Shown: piece by piece, positions 22,396-35,378 of the stretch
How the letters are laid out: every line of letters starts with the position of its first letter
How positions within the stretch are numbered: position 1 is the first letter of the stretch
Source: Morella rubra
Taxonomy: Eukaryota > Streptophyta > Magnoliopsida > Fagales > Myricaceae
Reading direction: 5' to 3'
Length of the DNA: 64,000 nt
Assembly: GCA_003952965.2 (NCBI GenBank)
Contig: CM025849.1
Coordinates: forward strand, 23,093,979-23,157,978
Made by a program: the position numbers and the translations under genes
The notes under the pieces: generated by a model
Database searches by the model: none
The model's input: the letters and a program-made list of their open reading frames with translations, nothing else
What the model was told of the DNA's origin: nothing

Positions 22396-25300
22396 TTTGA
22401 AACTAGTCAAGAGCCCTAAAATCCTTTCTTTTAAAGAATAAAATAACTTAATTGTATAAGTTGTTGGACTTGCCTATTAACAACATGTGGTAGGTGTTAA
22501 GTTGGACCGAGTCTAATGCATGAATATCATGAAATGAACACTCACGTATGGATTAAGAAAAGTTACTGTGAATTTAGGTTGCTTTATTTTATATGCATTT
22601 TATATGACAACTGGTCCATGAAATCTGTTGCTCATTTTGATACCTATTGCATCAACATATTAGGGTGTGGGGAAGCTATTGACCGAACTAACCACATGAT
22701 TGGAATGAAACCCATACCCAGAGGTGGTCCGATGACAGGGTGACGGTACCGATCACAGTAGGATAGTGCAAGCCTCCACTGAAAGGATAGTGGTTGGTAT
22801 CCCTGGCGTGAAACAATATACGCTTGACAGGGTCCTGGTGCCGGGGCACGGGACAATCCCAGAGGAGAGGAAGGACGCACAACCCTCACTCTGGGGGTTA
22901 AACAGAGTGATCAAAGGACATCTTGACAGATAGAAATAGGAAAGAAAGTACAGTAACTGGGGAACAGATGTATCATTCCTGTATTGCATCATTTTCCTGT
23001 TTAGTGTTATTGATGCTTGCAGATTATTTTGATTAATCATGCTTATCTGTTTTGTGTGGCATATTCCTTTGTCCCCCTTTACTGAGTCAATAGGACTCAC
23101 TCTTTTTATGTTTATTCGTGTTTGCCTTTTTATGGTTAAGCAAGGATGTTGGATTATTTCAAGACCGAAGAGATTCTAGATGCAGAGTCTGTTTTGTATC
23201 CCTTTTTGTTGTTTCCTTTATTTTCTTTCGATGGCAATATTTCAAAACTATTTTTTTTACCTTTGAAACGTGGTTGTATAAGCTAGGTGGACTGTAGGAA
23301 GCTCACAGTGTTCCATATCTTACACCTATTTATTTTAATCCTCCCGAAGAACTCTCTTTTGTACTAAACAATGTTCATTATAATAAAATGATGTATTTCT
23401 TCATGTTGTTTCAATTTCACATTTTTATCAAATTCCTTCAATCTCGTATTAATCTTTTTATTATGAATAATTTACTATCTAAGTCATTAAAAGTTTTTCC
23501 TAATTAGAGTGGAATTATTCTAATCTAATATTTTGTTACGATTTCACCTCTTTCGTTTACGCTTCTAAATCAATTTTTGATCTTATAATTTTAATGACTC
23601 TTCTTTTAACTAATGACCGTTTTAAAAACGACTTCCACTAAGTAAATTCAAGGGCATTTAAGCGATCCTAAGAGATTTTATCGTGCGGTAATCCCCGAAC
23701 TTTGTGCATGCGATTACTATATGCAAGCCGAGGGGGTAAGTACCAGCACGGGGCGTGACAGATTCTCAATCATATCCCTCCATCCAACTTCCATTCCAAA
23801 ACTAACGGAAGTTGCTGACATGTTAAACACCGTCCATGTCATCTCTACTAAAAACTCAACACGTGTCCATCTTCGCCTAATGTGCATGTCACGCCAGCGA
23901 AGTTACATGAAATGTCCATAATGCCTTTGCCACACCATCTAATAAAATTTTCCAAAAGACTAAAGGACCCTCTTCACTTCAACGTCGCCCATCTCTGCAC
24001 TTTCAAAGAACAAAATTGCTCCCCAAGTGTGCATAGCTGAAACCCAAATCCCAAGTTTAGATTCACAAATTTGCCATTGCCAAGACTGATTGCTCCCCAA
24101 GTGTGCAAAACACGAAACCCAAATCCTAAGTTTAGAGTCACAAATCTGCCATTACCAAAGAAGGGAAGTCACATATCTCCTCTATCTCTTATGGAAACTA
24201 GATTCGAGAATGTCAAGAGGCTAGCCACAGTTCCATTTTTTCATTCAGAAATTTCCAGAGGAAGGAAGAACATAACTGAAAGATAGAAGTGGAGAAGGAT
24301 TTGAGTGGAGTGGACGAGAGCAAGCGGTGAAAATGAGAAAGAATGACTTTCTAATAATCTAGTCATTTTTTTTTGTATCTATTATCTAACTTTTCTAGTT
24401 GTAAATGAAATACAATCTCTATTTCAACAAATTAACATTTGAGAATATTTGCATATTCCATTGAAATTCACAAGTACTGAAATCAAACAAATTTACACTT
24501 CCAGAACCAAATTTACACTTCCACAAACTGGACAGAGGCATGATCATAACAGTAAATTAAGCATAACGATGGACGACACTCTATAATAACAGGCACAACA
24601 ATCACATCTTTCCACATTCTACTTGGGGTTTCTAGTTAAAGAAGTTTCTGAGGACATTGCGAGGGAAAGTAGCTAGGGTCCGTGGGATTTGGGGGAGAAA
24701 ATAAACGATGAGGAGATGTTTTGAGTATTTTAGAACGAGGTTATTTTAATCTTTTATGAAATTTTTTATTAAATGACGTGGTAAGGGCATTATGGACATT
24801 TCATGTGACTTCGTTGGCGTGGCATGCACATTAGGCAAAGATGGACATGTGTTGAGTTTTTAATGGAGATGATGTGGACAGTGTTTAACACATTACCAAC
24901 TTCCGTCAGTTTTGGGACAGAAGTTGGAGGGAGGGATATGGCTGGGAATTGTATTAAACCCCAGGGACGGCGGGACAACAAACCTTACCCTAGGGGCATT
25001 TCCAGGAAAAAGTTAAACCATAGGAACACGCGTTATATTTTAGCCAAACAAAAATGATAAAGGTCCTTGTCAATCACCAAAGCTCGAACCTGTTTACATT
25101 ATGACTCAATTCTATGACCTAAAAACAAGTGTTCAAGAGTCTCTAAAATTTCCTAAAACATAATTCTCAACAACCAAGTGAAAAGCATTAGAAATACAAA
25201 AGATAAAAATAGTGGATAATATTAAAAGCAAAATATCCACCTATCCAATAAAACAACGTAAAATCAGAGAGTATTTACTCCCCTTAATCTACTCTTCCTC

Positions 25301-26157
25301 TGCCCTCTGGACTAGTTATTCATTACACTATCTTCTCTCCTTTTTGTCACGAATGGTCAAAGGGCAATCACGATCTCAAGACAATCAAAGAGAATGAGAT
25401 AGCCAAACAAAGGATTATGATAATATCAAAATACGAGAATTTTTTAATTAACTGTTCACATAACATCCAACATAAAAATCAATGGACTATTGGACTTTCA
25501 ATAGCATGTAAAATCAATATGAAATCACCTCATATACATAGAAATTAATAGCTTTTTATTTCATGCCACATGTCTCTAATCGGTTTTTGAATCAATAATC
25601 CAAAAAATAATCAAATGCAAACGTGTGTGAAGAACCAAGATATGAACAAAGATTCTTAAGACCTAAAATTTGTAAGCGAGGTCAAAGCTAGCCAAATGAA
25701 ACCACTAGTTAATAGAGAAACATAGCCAAAAGACTGAAAGTTAAACCCAATGTCACTAGGACTTAAATGCTAATTTTGCTCCCCCTAAATTGAATTCCTC
25801 AATATAATTTTTTCTCTTTTTTTTTTTATAGGGATTGTAACAACTTTTTTGGAGTATGAATCTTCTTTTTGAATTTTGTATTCTTTAGGGGTATTAATAA
25901 ATAAGGTCATCTAGTCAGAGGTCAATTCAATCTTAAGAGAATGTTCTCTATCGCTTGTGATTGCCGATCCAAATCTCATATATGTGGCCAAGTCTTGTTC
26001 AATCATATTTGGTGTGCACTGTTATTGTGTATACCAAAAGACATTTAAGGATACTTCAACTAGCATCAAAGAGAGAAATTAGGCATTACTTTCAAATCAT
26101 ATTTCAATCCAAACATAAGATGAGAAAATATTTAAAAATGTATACATGAGAATCTTT

Positions 26158-26650
26158 GTAGTTCCAACTTCAACAATTTGATCCTTGTGGTCACCAATAT
26201 GATGCATAGGGGTCCCTCTATCTACATCTCCTTTCGGTCCTAATGCGGCTAATCATCTAAAAAGACCAATTAAGCATTATTGGCTTGGTCAGCCCTTACC
26301 TGACCAACTACGTAATACTATGCAGGCTCATCAAACAATGTTGTTTAGCTTTATTTAGGATTTGGCCCAAACTATTCAGCAGTTTCCCACGCGTTACGCA
26401 CTCATTTAAACATTTGCATTTCATATTGGTGACCACAGGGACCAAATCGTTGAAGTTTGAACCATAGGGACCTATGCAAGTGTTTAAAAATGAACATGTA
26501 GAATATTCCGTCAAGGGATTAACAGAGGTGTGGACGGAGGGACCCTGGTGCATTATATTGGTTACCAAAGGGACCAAAACGTTGAAGTCCACAGGGACCA
26601 ATTTGTAACAAAGTGAAATCACAGAGACCATTTGGGTAATTTCGCCTAAA
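26158..26650. mobile_element. Mu-like MITE with inverted ends
   Basis: The right arm, read inward on the minus strand, runs AGGCGAAATTACCCAAATGG, then GGTCCCTGTGGACTTCAACG and GGTAACCAATATAATGCACC. The left arm on the plus strand carries the inner part of the same sequence (CTTCAACAATTTGATCC, CACCAATATGATGCAT). The outermost left arm is missing or diverged. It lies in the internal region of the copia fossil. The 'GGTCCCTGTGG' style ends resemble other plant Mutator-type MITEs. Confidence 0.55.
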
Positions 26651-26689
26651 CATATTAAACCAATTATAAAAATTATAAACATGAAAATA

Positions 26690-27352
26690 AATGCAACCTA
26701 CTCTAATGCATACAAGAACAAAACTACTCAAGGAATAGCACACATACCAATATATATCCCGTCGACTAATAGATTTTCATCATTTTTCACCCAAATCTTC
26801 TTTGTGAAAGTACGTTTAGTCAAGTGCTCCAATTTTTCATTAACCAACTTTGCATGTTCAATAAAAGCCCGGACTTGACTCACAAGATTTATATGCTCAA
26901 TCTTGTAGAAAGGGTTAGCATGTGTGTGCTTTTTTGCTCTCAATTTAAAACAGTTTATCTGATGTGTCCTAACTTACCACAAAAATGACAAGTAGAGACA
27001 AACTTTATGAGTATTAGGAACCTTAGATGCACTAACTTGGGATCGAGAGCTTTGATACATACTTTGTTTACCTTTACCTACCCTTTTCTGCAAAGACGAA
27101 CATTGTCTTTGAGGATGATGCAATATTTGACTCGTCAAAGCCCAATCCTCTTCGATTTATTGTAGGAACTTCAAGACTTAAAGATCAATTTTTTTTGTTC
27201 CACTGAAGAATTGTTGTAGCTGTGCATTGGATTTCTCCAATTCACTCTTCACGTTCTTACCTCATCTTCAAGGGTTGCATTATTCTCTTTAACTTTTTCA
27301 AGTTCAGCTGTGAGGTTGTCCTTCTGAAATTGAATTTCTTGAGGATTCCTTT
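26690..27352 (-). pseudogene. Copia gag fossil, coiled-coil and zinc-knuckle side
   Basis: Minus-strand coding sense left of the CACTA: a coiled-coil segment (AELEKVKENNATLEDEV), then a Cys/His cluster (CHFCGKLGH, around 26960-26990), then LVNEKLEHLTKRTFTKKIW. It is the other half of the gag at 41493-42680. Broken. Confidence 0.65.
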
Positions 27353-27364
27353 CACTACTAGAAT

Positions 27365-27560
27365 TTTGGGCTTTAGTGACAAATTGAATTTCGTCACTAA
27401 ATGTGCATTATTAGTGACGAAATGATATTTTCATCACTAAAAATGGTTATTTGTGACCAAAAATATTTTTGTCACACATCTCGTCACCAAAGCTCTTATT
27501 GGTAATGAAATGGTTATTTCGTCACCAAAAGTAAATTTTTTTGTGATGGAAATATTCGTC
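27365..27560. repeat. CACTA left terminal repeats (GTGACGAAAT words)
   Basis: Repeated TTAGTGACGAAAT, ATTTCGTCACTAA and variants, the terminal repeat cluster of this CACTA family. The same words recur at 41350-41475 next to the right end. Confidence 0.75.
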
Positions 27561-27883
27561 ACCAAGCGGATCGATGGCTATATAGCCGATCGATCCCTTT
27601 TTTTTTTTTTTTTTTGACAAAATACTATGTCACAAACTGCATAGCGCTTTGGTGACAAAACTACATCATCACCCTTAGCGATCAATCGTTAATAATGACA
27701 ACCAATTGGCCTGATGCAGTTAGGACACCACGATCGATTGGTAAAGAAAATCGATCGATCGGGAACAATTGGACACGCGGCACACGCCGAGTGCGGCAAG
27801 AAAGTGCCACATCATCGTTTATCACGCAACAAATGACATACAAACACGTGTCCACACAAGTCGATCGATCGCTCTTACTTTAC

Positions 27884-30121
27884 TATAATAGCTTGGTCCG
27901 TGAAAACCTCAAGCGTTGTCTTATAGTAATGGACACAGCTATTTAAACTGAGATTACGACCAATGGGAGGATAGACAAAGCAACAATATATTAAGCAAAA
28001 CACAAGTAGGACCTTTTATTACTACTGAGGTATTACAAAAAAGGACCAACTTTCTATAATGTACATACTAAAGTACAAAAAGGAAAACTACAGCGGAAAA
28101 ACTAAGAAAACAAAGATCTCTAATCCTCGTCATCAGTGTCATCCAAGTCTAAGATGTTGACATAATTATCCGAGTGCGGAGTAATCCACCTATGGCCTCG
28201 CCCTTCTATCATAACATCTAGGTCACGTGTGACGTAGACACGAAAAGTCAACTATAGAGTGATACTACCATGTTTGCCTTGGTGAATTCACCTAAATAAA
28301 CCTTAGACATCTGCTAAAGAAAATATTTAACAACAACGATGAGTCCAAATGACTCAGTAAAGCCAGCGGTTAGTACAACAAAATAACATATACAAGAACA
28401 AAATATTAAAGAAACCCGTTCAACAATAAAATCTCAACAGATAAGAAAATAAATGAAAAGACTCAGTTTCATAAAAAATGATCTTTTCAATTCTCAATCA
28501 CCACTACTCTCACTCCCAGAGTGAATCATTGGGCCAAAGTGATAAGGTTACAAGTAACCTTCATATCTTTGCAGTAGTACTCCCAGAGCACAATACGGTC
28601 TCAAACTCCAGAGTGAGTTATCCTAACAAAGGATCTTTCCATGTACAACGAAGAGGCCAGAATGCCACAACAAGTGAACACATTCTCTTGTGTACAATAT
28701 TGTCACTTCTACATAGTACACATTAAGTATGCATATCTCATGTCAACACCCATACATATCATTCATGATATGCACACCTTTATCATACTTGAACATCAAA
28801 ATATTCCTTTCTAATGTACAAGTTCAGTATGCATGTCGCATATCAACGCTCATACATCTCATTATGATATGCAACACTTTAACTCGTTTTCATCATCGTA
28901 ATACTATAAAACATTTCTCAAAAGAAAAATAACACTTTGATTTCACGGTTAAAAACTGGCTTAATCACCACGTAGAAAATACTAATTTTGACGTAAAAAG
29001 TATTTGAAATCAAAAGAAATATGTTCAAGCTTTGAAAAAATAACTTTTGGAAGAAATTTTGAAAAGAAACGATCAAAGTTGAAAAACACTTTGAAAACGA
29101 ATTGAAATTGAAAATTGCACTATTTCGAAAAGACGAGCTTGTTCTTCGTCAAGAACACGAACAACATTGAGAATATGAATAACGTAAACAACATCAATAT
29201 ATGCTAGAATAAGAAATACAAGAGATTTACACAAATCATCTTGAAAACTTGAATCGAAATCGAAGATAACCAAGCTAAACTTTACCTCTAAGCGAGTTTG
29301 ATCTTCATTAATCTTCACTAAGTGATTTCCTCATTCTTGCTTCTACTTCACTTCAATACTAATCACAAGTTTAACTCATAATTTGCTAACAAGATGGTGT
29401 AGGCTTAAATGGCCAGACCCCCTATCTATAGGCAAACTCAGCTTGGAACATTTCGACAAGTGTCGGCCTAGATTTGATGACTCAAAAGGCTACTTTGTCC
29501 ACACGTTGACACCCAGCACACCTATGGCTGAAATCCTTCTATAGCCTTGGTGAGTCGCTGCCTAGTTCCACCGGTTGTCGACACCTCGAGCTACCTAGGT
29601 CCTAGCCTTTTGTGTCGTGCTTTCTTGCATCGATTCGTCGTACTTCTAGCTTTGATTCGTCGTGCTTCCTAGCCATCATAGGTGTCATTCTCTAGGGCAG
29701 TCGTAATTCTCCTTGTTTAATTGCTTCACTAATCCGCTGATGATCGCTAAGTGACCTACTTGCTTTCACTAATCAACCTACTTCCTTCTGAAAAATAAAA
29801 GTCTCCAAATTTAAACCATAAACTCGTGGATAATCTCCCAACATATTAAAAGAATAAAATCATGTGGTTCGTTTTCGAGACAAAAACGTCCTACTAGCTT
29901 AAAAAATTAAATTGATCCAATGTGCTCCTCAACATCCTGAACAACAACTCAGTTGCATGCGAACTTCAAATCTCACTAAATCATGTCTAATTTAGGTTTT
30001 GAACTTATGCATCAAGTACTAATTAATCTCACTTAGTCTAAGTACCCCCTAATGCACTACTAATCACAAACAAGATATTATAGACAATATGCATGTTATG
30101 TTAAAAGCTTAGGGTATGACA
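27884..30121 (-). repeat. Solo LTR inside CACTA, left
   Basis: 2238 bp flanked by a perfect 5-bp TTTAC (27879-27883 and 30122-30126). On the minus strand it starts TGTCATACCCTAAGC. The other end reads GCTATTATA, so the usual CA end is altered. It contains the TGAGTC/GACTCA motif (28344-28366, minus). No coding region; looks like a solo LTR of a Ty3-type element. Confidence 0.65.
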
Positions 30122-30126
30122 TTTAC

Positions 30127-31400
30127 CGATCTATCGGGTAGCATAACCGTCAGGATTTTAAATAGTTGATCGATAGGGATGAACAACGGATCGACCGATA
30201 CGTCAAGGAATGAAAGTGTGCCACGTCTTAAAAAAACATATGATCGATCGATTGAATATTTGATTGATCGAGAGTGTAAGTGTCACTTATTTGAATAATC
30301 GTTTGATTGGTGGAATCGACGATCGATCCATCAGTCAATGAATGTGTTACAAAAATAGGTGATCAATCGGTGGTATCGCCGATCTATCGGAGTGAGAGAT
30401 GATATGAAACTGCCAAAGGCCATTTTTCCTCGGTTACCTCTCCTACAATCTCAAAAACGCTCTCAACCTTTAATCAGCCATTTCACTGTGCATTGTCCTT
30501 CAAAGTACGTAGAAACTTCCCCCGTTGTCATCTACACAAAATGTTTGTATTTATTGTTTTGTAAGTGGTTTTAAATAGGTTTTTAGTTTAATTTGTTTAA
30601 TTTGATATATAATTGATTTAGCTTCTTAAAATTTTAATTTTTTTAGTGTTAATGTTTGTTTTAGGAGTTTAGGATTATTTTAGGAATCAATTTGGGGTCA
30701 TTTGGAGCCTGTTTTGGGGTAATATAGGTTCTGCGATTTTTATTCCCATCATCCCCATGCTGATCAATTGTCATTTCATGTCGATTGATCGACATGTAGC
30801 CGATGAGATAAGCGATCGATCGATAGGTATGTAGTTTAGGAAGTCGATTGATCGGTGTTGAAGCTATGTGTTCTATTTTCCTTTCAATCGATCGGCTTAT
30901 GTGGTCAATCGATCGTTAAGTTATTTTTGAGACCAATCGATCACACATTTACTAATCGATCTGCTGTTTGAAACTATGTGTTTCAATTATTACAAACGAT
31001 TTATTGGCATCTGATAAGGTGCATTTTGAAATTTTTGCGATCGATCGCAGTTAATTGTTACTGATCAATCGGTTAACATTAATTGAAACTGTGCATTTAC
31101 AATAAAAATCGATCAATTGTCGCATGGCCAATCGATCTCTTATATAAAACCGTGCCTTTTGATGCACTGTTGATCTATCGGGGTTGTTTCCCATAAGATT
31201 GGTGGCCTAATAAATGCAATATTTTATATAGGTGATCAATTGGACAATTGTAATGTTCGATCGGTCAATAGGATGACCAATCGCTAAAAATACCAATGGA
31301 TTGATTGTAATTGCAGCTTCAATATTTTTCAATCATGTTTTTATTTTTTTATTTAGTAACACATATTTATATACAATTGTTGCAGCATACATAAAATATC
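30127..31400. repeat. CACTA subterminal zone rich in CGATCGATCG
   Basis: Many copies of the palindrome CGATCGATCG and one-base variants (for example 30811-30823, 31040-31051) in an AT-rich background, continuous with the zone at 27590-27875. In En/Spm-type elements, subterminal repeats bind the element-encoded DNA-binding protein. That role here is inferred. Confidence 0.6.
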
Positions 31401-31734
31401 TGGCTTTAAGTGTTCACGCATTAGCTCGAGGACCGGGGCGGGAATCGTCGTCCCAGGAGTAGCAGTAGCCAGAGCTGTAATACTCCAAAATAAAAAATGA
31501 AACGGTGCATTAGGGAAAAGTGACTTATCCCTACCGTAAAACTTTCACGAAACTCAACATTTTCGTTCAATTTCAAAACAGTAAACTCGTCAAACTCCTC
31601 TCTTATTCAAAATTTGATTTCTCTTCGAATTTTGAACGAATTTTCGCTCTTTCAAACCTATTTAGAGATTTTTAAGTATGGATCTTTGTTATTTTCAAAA
31701 ATCGCCGCCCAACGCTGGAGTTTTCTCTCATTTG

Positions 31735-31739
<5 letters not shown>

Positions 31740-31771
<32 letters not shown>
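31740..31771. repeat. (CT)n microsatellite
   Basis: About 32 bp of uninterrupted CT dinucleotide, then CTTTCTCT, within the solo LTR. Confidence 0.95.
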
Positions 31772-31779
<8 letters not shown>

Positions 31780-32535
31780 ATCAAAAAACTCCTTCTCTCA
31801 CCTTTGGAGACGCGATTTGCAGGGGTTGGGTGATTTTTGGAGGTAGGTTTGATTTAATCTTGGTTTAGGGTGGTATTTCTTTGGATTGATTTGGGTTATG
31901 TCATTTTATAGACGACGTTGGAGAGCCGTTCTTCAAGTATTAAGCGATTTTCTACGATTTCGTCGGCGCATTAGGTGAGTTTTCTTCAAGTTTCTATATT
32001 TGATGGAGTTTTAGATATGAGATTTTTAGATTTTCCAAATTAGTTTTTGGGTTGTTATAAGGTAATAAAATGTGGTTTTGAGGAGATTTCGTGATTGTAG
32101 GAATAGCGTATTGAAGAGATGATTGATGTTTTAAATGGATTTTAGGTGCTGATTGACTCTTCAACAATTCTTTGTGAAATCTTAAGCTTCGGTTAAGCAT
32201 TGAGGTAAGTGGCTTTTCAATGGAATTTTATTTCTCTAATTTTGTGGAATCTAAGTGCACGAGATGTTTAATTATTTTGTGAGATGAAATTGATTTGAAA
32301 ATATGTCTTTGTGCGAGATTAAATCTCTTGACATTGGTGAAATAGATTTTTTAAAACGTGCACTATTTTTATATGGTTTTGATTCATTATATGGGGAAAA
32401 TGTACAAATTTTTGATAAAGATGAAATGGTTTAATTTCATGAATTTGTTTGAAATATCTAACTTGAAATGTTGGGTTGTTGGAATATATTTATTTGTGAG
32501 CATACTTGGAAAATTTATCCATGTGCTGGTGATAT

Positions 32536-32672
32536 ATCTCTGTGGTCTGTGTGGCCAATGTATCTTTGTGGTCTATGTGGCCAATATATCTTGTGGTCTT
32601 TGTGGCCAATTTGATACCCTCGTGGTATTTGGAGGTCTTTGTGGCCTAGAGGTCTGTGTGGTGATCATTGGT
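32536..32672. repeat. Minisatellite, about 27-bp unit
   Basis: About five imperfect copies built on TGTGGTCTGTGTGGCCAAT, inside the solo LTR. Confidence 0.8.
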
Positions 32673-33258
32673 GGATTTCCCTTATGCGTAGCCTTGGATA
32701 ATTTTATTTCAAACTTGTATTTTGGTTTTTGGTATGGCTCACAATATTTTCTGATTCAGTTTGTTGTTATTAAATTGTCTTTTCCCTTACCCCATTGACT
32801 TGCTACTTACTGAGCTAGTTGTAGCTCACCACTTATTTTTTATCTTTTAGATTAGAGTTGGTGGCAGCGAGTGATAGAAGATTGCGAGTTGTAGTTTCTG
32901 AGAATAGTTACAAGATGCAGAATTATTGAATAAAGGGCCCTTTAGAGACTTTAGTAATAATTGTTTTATTTTGGAGACTTTAGTAGTTTTATTGCTTATT
33001 TGGGAAACTGTTTATTGAGACTTTTGTTAAGAGTAGTATTTAAGGATTTTATAGTAGTGCTCTGACTAAACTATTGAGATTCATATTTTTTTTATTTGTC
33101 TTTTGAGTTCAGAGCGTGGTCTTTGATTATAAAAGATGGAATAAAGATTCTTTTGACTTTTCTTGTTTGAGAAAAATTGCTTGTAAGCAGGGTGGAAAGT
33201 CTTATTTTTCAAGTGGAACTCTGTCCATTTAGACTTTTGGGTCGGAGCATTATAGAGC

Positions 33259-34410
33259 TGTCTATGGAGACACAAATGGAGTTCCTAAGGATACGGCCAG
33301 TGGCCAGTGACGCTCTTTGATTTTGATGACCTGATGTACAAAGATCACACATTGTTCCAACTTTTCGAGTACCAGAGATCTTACATCAGCTATCTTGGAC
33401 GACCGGTTTCTGTGTGGACAGCCTGGTATTGGATTTCTACAGTGCCGTTGTCGCTGCGAGGAATGGAGATGAGCTGCAGCTGACAGGGTGAGACGTCCAG
33501 ATCTCATTCGCGCCAGACGTCATTGCTGCTTTTTTGGGCTATCAGCAGCTTGAGACCCCATACTTCCCAGCGGTACCCCTGACTAATAAGGAGAGGAAGT
33601 CAGAGCAGGACCTGTAGATCATTATGACGGGGTAGAAATCTACAGTTGTTGGCAGCCTCATTAAACAGAATGAGTTCACTCTATTCTGGATGATGCATTT
33701 GATTTGGATGCTCAACATCGATGGCATATCTCACTCCACAAAGTGCTCGTTCCCTAAAGCGCAGTGCATGCTCCTGCTTGGTCAGCATATGTGGATTGAT
33801 CTCTCGCTCTACATATACAAGATGATAGTGGACGAGGCTTGGTCGACTCATACTTATAGCCTCTTATACGATGTATTCCTGACTCGATTTCTAATTGCTC
33901 GAGGTATCGTGATTAGTGACACGTAAGGCGGTCAACAACGCACTGAACAAGGCTACCATGTCGAGGAGCAAGGGGCAAGAGAGGGCTTTTGTTCGACAGT
34001 TTGCTCGTAGAGCAGCAGCGGCCCCAGATACGACAGCAGAGCCATCGACCGACATTGTAGCACCACGATCAGATGCACCAATTGACACGGAAGCGCCTCC
34101 TCCTTAGGTGGCCCAGCTCTTTGGGGATCTCGACACTTGTGCCAGGGCGGTTGTCAAGAATGCACTAAAGCTTCTTGAGGAGCATGTGGAGAAATTGGAG
34201 CGAGATATTCAGTTGCTCTAGAAAGACTTTGACAAGGATCGCAATATTGCGATGCTGTGTAACAAGGTGGTTGTTGCTCACATGGGTGACGTCAGGACTC
34301 ACTTCGAGGAAATCCAGAAGACCATCAATGAGTTCAAGACAGAGGCTGATCCACATAAGATTCCTACGCCCGTTCCTACACATGTGACGGATTTTGGTGA
34401 TGATCTTTAG
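33259..34410 (+). pseudogene. Fossil coding remnant, 'putative plant transposon protein' type
   Basis: Plus-strand coding sense in the middle of the CACTA, beginning left of the solo LTR (31400-31470) and resuming right of it. Visible blocks include FDFDDLMYKDHTLFQLFEY (33310-33370), LFWMMHLIWMLNIDGIS (about 33685-33740) and ALNKATMSRSKG (33938-33973). The block order resembles the widespread plant domain annotated as putative plant transposon protein, also called envelope-like in some retroelements. Its element class is unsettled, so I treat it as a fossil. It is broken in several places and no product is expected. Confidence 0.5.
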
Positions 34411-34539
34411 ATTCTTATTTTTTACTATGTATTTTATGTTTTAATTTACGTATTTGGGACATATGTTTTTATTTTGGATACGTACTGATTATGTTTATAG
34501 TTTATGAGTTCCTTTTTTTTTCTTCCGACATTTAGATAC

Positions 34540-35340
34540 GTAAATTGATCGAAATACCCTTTCGATGACAAAATTACCAAAAATTGCAAAGTTAGTCAGT
34601 TAAATAAAATACGTATTTAAATAAAATCTAAGTACATACATATATACATAAAAAAAATTAATAATGACCGATCAAATAAAAAATATAAGAATATATATAA
34701 ATGTAATTGTACATGTATATATCTCTAAGCACAAATATCTTTTTAAATAAAAATAAAATAATGATTGATTATGGAAAGCATGTTTAGGTTATACATGCTA
34801 TATCATAGAAACATAGTGTAAGAGTTAATTTATATATACATGGTATAAACTAGTGATATAATCTTCATTTAGTACATAATTACAAGTTATTTGTATGAGG
34901 CATGTATTAAGATAGCATCATAAGTAAAAAAATATTTCATAATTAAGTCATTTTCAATTAAAAATTCAATTTTTTAATAATTAAGATCACTAATCGATTG
35001 TCAAATTACCGATTAATTGATTACAAACGATGTCGTTTAGGTCTATCTAACCAATCGATCATCTAAACATGCGGATCGATTAGTCAAGACGCTGACATTT
35101 TGTTGTGTCTCAACCGACTAATCAAACAATAATTGTGAACCGATCAATCGTGGAAATCCGTCGTCATTTTGTATCAAACGGTTATATATTCCAACCGATT
35201 GGTTTGCACGACGTCATTTTAATGGCACATCCGATCGATCAATCATTTGGGCAGATCTATCAGCAGACTTAACCATATAAGTATAAATATATTGGAATGT
35301 AAAAATATGACAATCTAATAATTTACAGATTAAATAAACA

Positions 35341-35378
<38 letters not shown>

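Larger units (their letters stand above)
20818..23760 (+). repeat. Solo LTR, Ty3-type (Tekay-like), in the Mutator-like element
   Basis: 2943 bp starting TGTAACACCCAGC and ending GGGGCGTGACA, flanked by a perfect 5-bp duplication GATTC (20813-20817 and 23761-23765). The size, the TG...CA ends and the CACCC/GGGGCG termini fit long LTRs of plant Ty3 chromoviruses. No internal region is present, so it looks like a whole solo LTR. It contains tandem repeats (22126-22395) and the TGAGTC/GACTCA motif at about 23079-23099. Confidence 0.75.
20719..25045. mobile_element. Mutator-like element carrying a solo LTR
   Basis: Ends GGCTAAAATATAACG and CGTTATATTTTAGCC. Inverted repeats of about 285 bp: left arm 20719-20817 plus 23766-23955, right arm about 24765-25045. 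Flanked by 9-bp duplications AAATAAAAA (20710-20718) and AAACAAAAA (25046-25054), one mismatch. A solo LTR (20818-23760) interrupts the left arm; without it the element is about 1.38 kb. There is no transposase, so it is non-autonomous. The core (23960-24760) has a 70-bp duplication beginning TTGCTCCCCAAGTGTGCA (24016 and 24090). The outer sequence GTCCCTGGGTTTAACTTTTTC resembles that of the element at 2542-3488, so the two are related. Confidence 0.82.
31476..33253 (+). repeat. Solo LTR inside CACTA, centre
   Basis: About 1778 bp starting TGTAATACTCC and ending GGAGCATTAT, with AGAGC on both sides (31471-31475 and 33254-33258). It carries the motif ACTGAGCTAG...AGCTCAC (about 32805-32830), a CT microsatellite at 31740-31771 and a short minisatellite at 32536-32672. 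No internal coding region; a solo LTR of Ty3 type is the best reading. Confidence 0.6.

Noticed and set aside
33081-33727. Minus-strand open frames in the CACTA centre
   Set aside because: Antisense to the plus-strand fossil coding remnant.
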